The notes under the pieces: generated by a model
What the model saw: the letters and a program-made list of their open reading frames with translations, nothing else
The model's database searches: none
What the model was told of the DNA's origin: nothing
In this document: positions 59,853 through 64,000 of the stretch, piece by piece
How positions within the stretch are numbered: position 1 is the stretch's first letter
Layout of the letters: each line of letters starts with the position of its first letter
IMG/VR virus record: IMGVR_UViG_3300032323_001214
Coordinates: 124,001 to 188,000 of that record
From: a virus
Direction: 5' to 3' (one strand)
Length of the DNA stretch: 64,000 nucleotides
Program-made: the position numbers and the translations under genes

Positions 59853-59921
59853 ATAAATACATAATACACTCTTAATTCTGAGAGTTTATGCAGTACCCAC
59901 TGCGTAGCGGCTAGAACCCGC
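59853..59921 (+). promoter_or_regulatory. Late-type promoter box and structured leader
   Basis: ATAAATAC (59853-59860), then hairpins ACTCT/AGAGT (59868-59885), GCAGT/ACTGC (59890-59903) and GCGG/CCGC (59907-59921), followed by AAGGA before ATG 59944. Confidence 0.6.
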
Positions 59922-59943
59922 AATCTATATTAAGGAAAATCAA

Positions 59944-61326
59944 ATGGGACGTCCTCTAAAAATCGCAAAGGCTCAAGCAGTCTTAACAATCACCGGCACT
60001 AATGCTACAACTGAAGAAGTAACTGTTTCACAAAATCTAACAACTTTGGGTGTCATCAAAGGTATGCCATTCGTCACAGCAAGTTCAACTGGTGGCCTAA
60101 TTGCTAACACAACTTACTGGATTTTAAATGTAACAGGTAATAGCACATTTACAGTATCGGCAACAGACTTAAGTGCAAACCCAACATACACTCCAGTTAA
60201 CTTATCCGGAACATCTGGTACATCAGTATCAGCCTCAGTCGGTGTTGTTGATGCTTATTTCAACAATCCAGTAGGTGGTGCAGGTTTCCCAGCAACTAAT
60301 GCTAATACTTATGGTGTAGTTGGTGGTAACACCGCAATCATTGGTAAACAAGTTCTATGTAACGTAGCATTTGGTCAAAATGGTACAGGTACAATTATTG
60401 CAGATACAGCAAGTGACATAGTAGTCGGTGTAGGTACTGACTTTGCAAACGTAGCGGCAGGTACAATTCTGTTTGCTGTATATGACGCCGGTGCTGGCCC
60501 AGCTACATTAGTTGGTACTACATCAGCAACCGGGGGTAATATAACTGTTGCTGTTGCTAACACGCAAAATACAGGTAACATCATTGGTACATCCGGTAAT
60601 GCTCAAACATTAGTAGAAGGTGGTCCAGTTACATTTAGTGCTAACTTAGGTGGCTTAGTGACAGGTACTCAATACTGGGTATTGAACGTTGCTAACGCAA
60701 GTGCATTCACTGTTTCTACTAGACCAGGTGGTGCTGAAGTTGATTTATCAAATGCAACAGGTACTCCAACTGCATCACAACAACAAGTTGTATTGACTGG
60801 TAATGCAGCAAATCCAGCAGTTGGTGTTACTAGTCAAGGTGACCCATTCGTTCAAGCATTACCAGAAGCAGGTTATATCGTTCGTCAGAAGGGTAAGACA
60901 AAGTACTTGGTAACAGGTGCAACTACAGGTATTACTGGTGCAGTATATACAGCTAACGTTGCTAACACTGCATTGACACCAAACACAATGTCTATCATTG
61001 GAACTAATGCGGCTTCAGGTACACAATATATTTCAAGTATCAATGATTACAACAGTGAAGTGTTCCCAGCAACAGTTGCTTCAGGTTCATTAAGTGCTGG
61101 TACTGTTTATACAATTTACAGTGCAGGTACTACAAACTGGACTTCAGTTGGTGCTATGGCTAACATGACAGGCATTACATTCACTGCAACTGGTACTGCT
61201 TCAGGTACAGGTCTTGCTGTATTGGCTAACGTCAATCCTGACATTATTGCTACATTCAACACAGCCGCTGTTGCGAATGCAGCTAATGGTCAGCCGAACC
61301 CAATCGTTACAATTAATGGCGTATAA
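59944..61326 (+). CDS. Repetitive beta-rich virion protein
   Basis: 460 residues with many Gly, Thr, Ala and Val. Two similar units: LIANTTYWILNVTGNSTFTVSA and LVTGTQYWVLNVANASAFTVST. Immunoglobulin- or fibre-like modules. Strong leader structure suggests high late expression. Probably a tail or head surface protein. Confidence 0.7.
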   Translation: MGRPLKIAKAQAVLTITGTNATTEEVTVSQNLTTLGVIKGMPFVTASSTGGLIANTTYWILNVTGNSTFTVSATDLSANPTYTPVNLSGTSGTSVSASVGVVDAYFNNPVGGAGFPATNANTYGVVGGNTAIIGKQVLCNVAFGQNGTGTIIADTASDIVVGVGTDFANVAAGTILFAVYDAGAGPATLVGTTSATGGNITVAVANTQNTGNIIGTSGNAQTLVEGGPVTFSANLGGLVTGTQYWVLNVANASAFTVSTRPGGAEVDLSNATGTPTASQQQVVLTGNAANPAVGVTSQGDPFVQALPEAGYIVRQKGKTKYLVTGATTGITGAVYTANVANTALTPNTMSIIGTNAASGTQYISSINDYNSEVFPATVASGSLSAGTVYTIYSAGTTNWTSVGAMANMTGITFTATGTASGTGLAVLANVNPDIIATFNTAAVANAANGQPNPIVTINGV

Positions 61327-61637
61327 TGTCTAGAACTATTAACATGCCAGCACAGACTACTAAAACCGATATCGCTGTACTTCAAGTTCAAGTTAAAAAT
61401 ATTGAACAAGATGTCAGCGAAATCAAAAGTAGCCTGAAAGAGATGCATGAATGTCTTGACCGTAACGCAACTGAAACTAGAGATATGTTGAAAGAAATGC
61501 GTGAGGAAGATACTAAGGCACACAAAGAACTAGGATCAAAAGTCTCTGCTTTAGAAAAGTGGAGATGGATGATGATGGGCGCAGGTATAGTGATAGGATC
61601 ACTTGGATTTGATACAGTAGCAAACTTACTAAAATAA
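61326..61637 (+). CDS. Coiled-coil protein with C-terminal membrane segment (XhlA/holin-like)
   Basis: 103 residues. A coiled coil (TDIAVLQVQVKNIEQDVSEIKSS to VSALEKW) followed by one membrane helix RWMMMGAGIVIGSLGFDTVA at the C-terminus. This is the XhlA/hemolysin-associated plan found next to lysis genes. It may be a holin component, but no endolysin is adjacent. Starts on the last base of the preceding stop. Confidence 0.55.
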   Translation: MSRTINMPAQTTKTDIAVLQVQVKNIEQDVSEIKSSLKEMHECLDRNATETRDMLKEMREEDTKAHKELGSKVSALEKWRWMMMGAGIVIGSLGFDTVANLLK

Positions 61638-61663
61638 AAAAAGCGACTTAGGTCGCTTTTTTT
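61636..61663. terminator. Bidirectional terminator
   Basis: AAAAAAAGCGAC-TTAG-GTCGCTTTTTTT, a 12-bp stem with A and T runs on both sides, between convergent genes. Confidence 0.92.
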
Positions 61664-62064
61664 GTTAATGTGTTTAATTTATCTTGTACTACATCAAAAT
61701 TAACTGTACTGAATAATCCCGGATGTAATGGTTTGGGATATTGATTTCCACCCACCCAAGCATACCCGCAATGTTCTTCATTTAGTGTTGGTGTAAATTC
61801 TTCTGATACTTCACAGAAGAAAGTATGGTATGTAAATGTGTGATTTACAAATTTTTGTATGGGAATCAACTTAGCTTTCTTTGGAAAATATCCAATTTCT
61901 TCTTCACATTCTCTAGCAATTCCCTCAAGTAGTGTTTCATCTGATTCTATTTTACCACCTGGAATTCCCCAATTGCCCGGGTTCTTATTATCAGTTCGTA
62001 GTAAGTAAAGGTAACGTTCTGTTTTTTTCGAATAAAAGAAAACACCACCGGACGTATTGTTCAT
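61648..62064 (-). CDS. Nudix hydrolase
   Basis: 138 residues on the minus strand. Nudix box GGKIESDETLLEGIARECEEEIG fits G-x5-E-x7-RE-x2-EE-x-G. Such enzymes hydrolyse NTPs, NAD-like compounds or RNA caps. It has no assigned substrate here. It could sanitise nucleotides or process mRNA 5' ends. Confidence 0.9.
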   Translation of the reverse strand: MNNTSGGVFFYSKKTERYLYLLRTDNKNPGNWGIPGGKIESDETLLEGIARECEEEIGYFPKKAKLIPIQKFVNHTFTYHTFFCEVSEEFTPTLNEEHCGYAWVGGNQYPKPLHPGLFSTVNFDVVQDKLNTLTKKAT

Positions 62065-62088
62065 TTTTAAATTATAACATTTAGTAAA

Positions 62089-63453
62089 TTAAATTACAAT
62101 ACTATAATCACCCTGTCCATACCAACCTTCCCAACTCTTCATCCAAATACCTTCAGTATATCGATACTGCACGTTAGTAGATAAATTAGTCACATATTGT
62201 ATGTCTGATAAATTAAAACTGTCAAATGCCACAGACCACGCACCTGAACTATATTCGATGATATCGTTTGCATTGGCTACCAGATCACCCCATGCAGTAG
62301 TAGTATCACCCGGACTTCCTATACTCTCAACAATCAAATATCTGCGACCGTTAACTGGTCCGGGTAATCCAGCATTGGGACCAGTAACTAACGGGTTTAT
62401 CACACCGTCAACCGGATCTAATGTATTTTGTGGTAGTGTGTCTGGATCGATAGTGTATATCAATAATCTATCATCAACTGGATCTGGTACAATAGTACCT
62501 ACAATCTCAGTATCCATATATGGGTTTTGTAACCATATCTGGCTAATACCGGGTCTTAATGTGCCGTACACGTTCAATAAACTGCTCCAATATAAACTTG
62601 TATTGGGGCTTGGTGGCAAATTCAAATCTTCATTATCAGGGTAAAAATCTTGATTAGCTGGTAATAACTGCAACGTGTTACCTAATAACAATAATTTATA
62701 ACCATATGGTGTAATCTTTTGACGAGTACCTAACAATAAATCATCATCTTGTATATCAGTGAGTGCTGTACCTCTGAATATACTTGCAATAATCTTTTGA
62801 ATGACACCAAACTTTTTAAGTTTAGCTGATGTGCTAATCCATATAGGCATGTAGAATTTCCAAGTTAACACATCGATCGGATTACCTGTGCCTTGTGGAA
62901 TACTGCGACTACTGAAAGTTAATCCATCTTGATATACCACACTCAAACTAGTCCAATCAATGAAGTTATCAGTGGATTGAATTTCTAATGAAGGATTGAA
63001 TAATGTTCCCAATTGTTCAATCAACTCTAATTTCTGATTGTAATTAGTAGTCCAAAAGTCAACAGTAATACGTAATGTATATGGTACTGGCATTAAACGT
63101 TCTACAGTAAATGCTTGTCCTTGTGTTTGTTCATAGCTTTGTGTATCAGCATTGTAAGCCCTCTGTCTAACGTTTATTCTATCAACAAACGTCGGGTCTT
63201 GTGTTCTTTTTTGATCATACTCTAAACCACTTATGTAGAATGTAATCAGAGGAGCACTTGGTAAGTTACTAGCGGTGTTATCAGCAAGGATAGTACTAGC
63301 TTGTCTACTACTATCACCATACATAACAGGTACACGAACATAGATATCGTTACCTGCAGGGTCTTTGCCTTTAGTTACTTGCCAGTTGCTAAAGATTTTT
63401 GCAAATTGAATTAAGAATCTGCGTATTTGATTATCGTAGAAAAATTGTGCCAT
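62089..63453 (-). CDS. 15: Tail sheath stabiliser (gp15-like)
   Basis: 454 residues. N-terminus QFFYDNQIRRFLIQFAKIFSNWQV and IYVRVPVMYGDSSRQASTIL, then LEQLGTLFNPSLEIQSTDN and IPQGTGNPIDVLTWKFYMPIWI match the gp15-type protein of T4-like phages. T4 gp15 is about 270 residues; this version has a long C-terminal extension. It closes the tail at the neck end. Confidence 0.8.
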   Translation of the reverse strand: MAQFFYDNQIRRFLIQFAKIFSNWQVTKGKDPAGNDIYVRVPVMYGDSSRQASTILADNTASNLPSAPLITFYISGLEYDQKRTQDPTFVDRINVRQRAYNADTQSYEQTQGQAFTVERLMPVPYTLRITVDFWTTNYNQKLELIEQLGTLFNPSLEIQSTDNFIDWTSLSVVYQDGLTFSSRSIPQGTGNPIDVLTWKFYMPIWISTSAKLKKFGVIQKIIASIFRGTALTDIQDDDLLLGTRQKITPYGYKLLLLGNTLQLLPANQDFYPDNEDLNLPPSPNTSLYWSSLLNVYGTLRPGISQIWLQNPYMDTEIVGTIVPDPVDDRLLIYTIDPDTLPQNTLDPVDGVINPLVTGPNAGLPGPVNGRRYLIVESIGSPGDTTTAWGDLVANANDIIEYSSGAWSVAFDSFNLSDIQYVTNLSTNVQYRYTEGIWMKSWEGWYGQGDYSIVI

Positions 63454-63456
63454 GTG

Positions 63457-64000
63457 TTAAGTTACCGGTGGTATTGGGTCTGGTGCTATTGTTAATATTG
63501 AAGACAACGGTTGTGCTTGTGTAGTCGTAGTGCCGTCTGTCAATACAGTAACATTACTGTTATTTATGAAGCTAGAAGTCTGTGACAAATCTCCTGACGT
63601 AAATCCAGTCTGCGTTCTTACATTTTCTGATATACGAACCCACAGTCTTCCGTCCCAGCGATATAATATATTAGGAAGATAATCAATCCGTAAGAAGTAA
63701 TCACCCACTTGAGGATTTTGCGGGAACACTATACCTGCCCCTGTAGGTAATCCGTTAGGAGCAGTACCGTCACCATCTAAATATCCCATTGTATAACCGA
63801 ATGTTCTAGGTGTACTACGTGCGATAAATTGGTATGCCGGATCACAGTCTGCTCTAAAGTCCATTTGAGTAGAAATAGTTCCAGTGAAACCTGGCAATTC
63901 TGGATTTTGGTCTGCTGTAGCATAAGTATTATCCGCAGTACCATATGGACCAGTTATTGCGCCTAGTGAATTGACAACTAGTACTCTGTCTCCCTCAACA
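63457..64000 (-). CDS. Virion protein cut by the window end
   Basis: The frame stays open through base 64000 (residues VEGDRVLVVNSLGAITGPYG... upstream of a TTG that would otherwise look like a start), so the N-terminus lies outside the window. The visible 180 residues include TMGYLDGDGT, PQVGDYFLRIDYLPNILYRWDGRLW and a Pro-rich end, a tail/neck protein pattern. It lies three bases upstream of gp15 in the same direction. Confidence 0.7.
   Translation of the reverse strand, partial: VEGDRVLVVNSLGAITGPYGTADNTYATADQNPELPGFTGTISTQMDFRADCDPAYQFIARSTPRTFGYTMGYLDGDGTAPNGLPTGAGIVFPQNPQVGDYFLRIDYLPNILYRWDGRLWVRISENVRTQTGFTSGDLSQTSSFINNSNVTVLTDGTTTTQAQPLSSILTIAPDPIPPVT

Noticed and set aside
63457-63897. 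Complete minus-strand gene starting at TTG 63897
   Set aside because: The same frame remains open to base 64000 with protein-like sequence, so the gene is partial rather than starting there.

Overview
The window is a gene-dense, AT-rich, almost entirely plus-strand segment of a large T4-like myovirus genome. The phage assignment rests on a T4-type replication and recombination set (gp32-like SSB, UvsX, UvsY, UvsW, gp61-like primase, gp41-like helicase, DexA-like exonuclease), a gp17-like terminase, a gp15-like tail protein, fibre-like proteins, a spanin pair and repeated T4-style late promoter octamers (ATAAATAC). The host is probably a Gram-negative aquatic bacterium. A betaproteobacterium is suggested by a BPSL0761-like small protein and by a two-piece tmRNA, but this is inference. 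No tRNA, insertion sequence, CRISPR array or capsid gene was seen.

Layout. 1-7.3 kb: surface-sugar genes (SGNH hydrolase, carbamoyltransferase, a 1310-residue repeat protein with GT-A-like segments) and a lipoprotein. 7.3-8.6 kb: a circularly permuted tmRNA gene whose acceptor piece lies upstream of its tag-coding piece, with a complete 119-codon gene between them, followed by a GIY-YIG homing endonuclease. 8.7-11.5 kb: a probable phosphate-starvation module (Pho box, pstS, a PlcP/LpxH-type metallophosphoesterase, a family 2 glycosyltransferase). 11.6-16.5 kb: small genes with a MoxR ATPase and a VWA protein. 16.5-22.4 kb: a lipoprotein with a predicted TIM barrel, folA, thyA, a sugar epimerase and a DegT aminotransferase. 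22.4-31.5 kb: late genes (spanins, fibres, terminase, a long processed-looking virion protein, small proteins with capsid-targeting N-termini). 31.5-46.6 kb: gp32-uvsX-uvsY, an AAA+ module, uvsW, a clamp-loader-like gene, a run of tiny overlapping genes of one type, a DexA-like exonuclease and a miniature PolIII-alpha-like protein. 47-50.3 kb: primase and helicase. 50.3-64 kb: virion and internal-head proteins, an IscA-like carrier, a PD-(D/E)XK nuclease, a long tail fibre, then a minus-strand block with a Nudix hydrolase, gp15 and a protein cut by the window end.

Regulation is unusually readable. Three promoter classes stand out. (1) Six sigma70 promoters share the extended sequence TTTGACAATAAAT and drive the MoxR/VWA and AAA+ modules. 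(2) Five sigma70 promoters have the ATG 5-6 bases after the -10 box, which implies leaderless mRNAs for nucleic-acid genes such as the primase, the UvsW operon and the nuclease. (3) Late ATAAATA(C/T/G/A) boxes precede virion genes and homing endonucleases, some only 4-7 bases before the ATG. No gene-free stretch exceeds 300 bases; the largest gaps hold the tmRNA pieces, promoters, terminators and structured leaders listed here.
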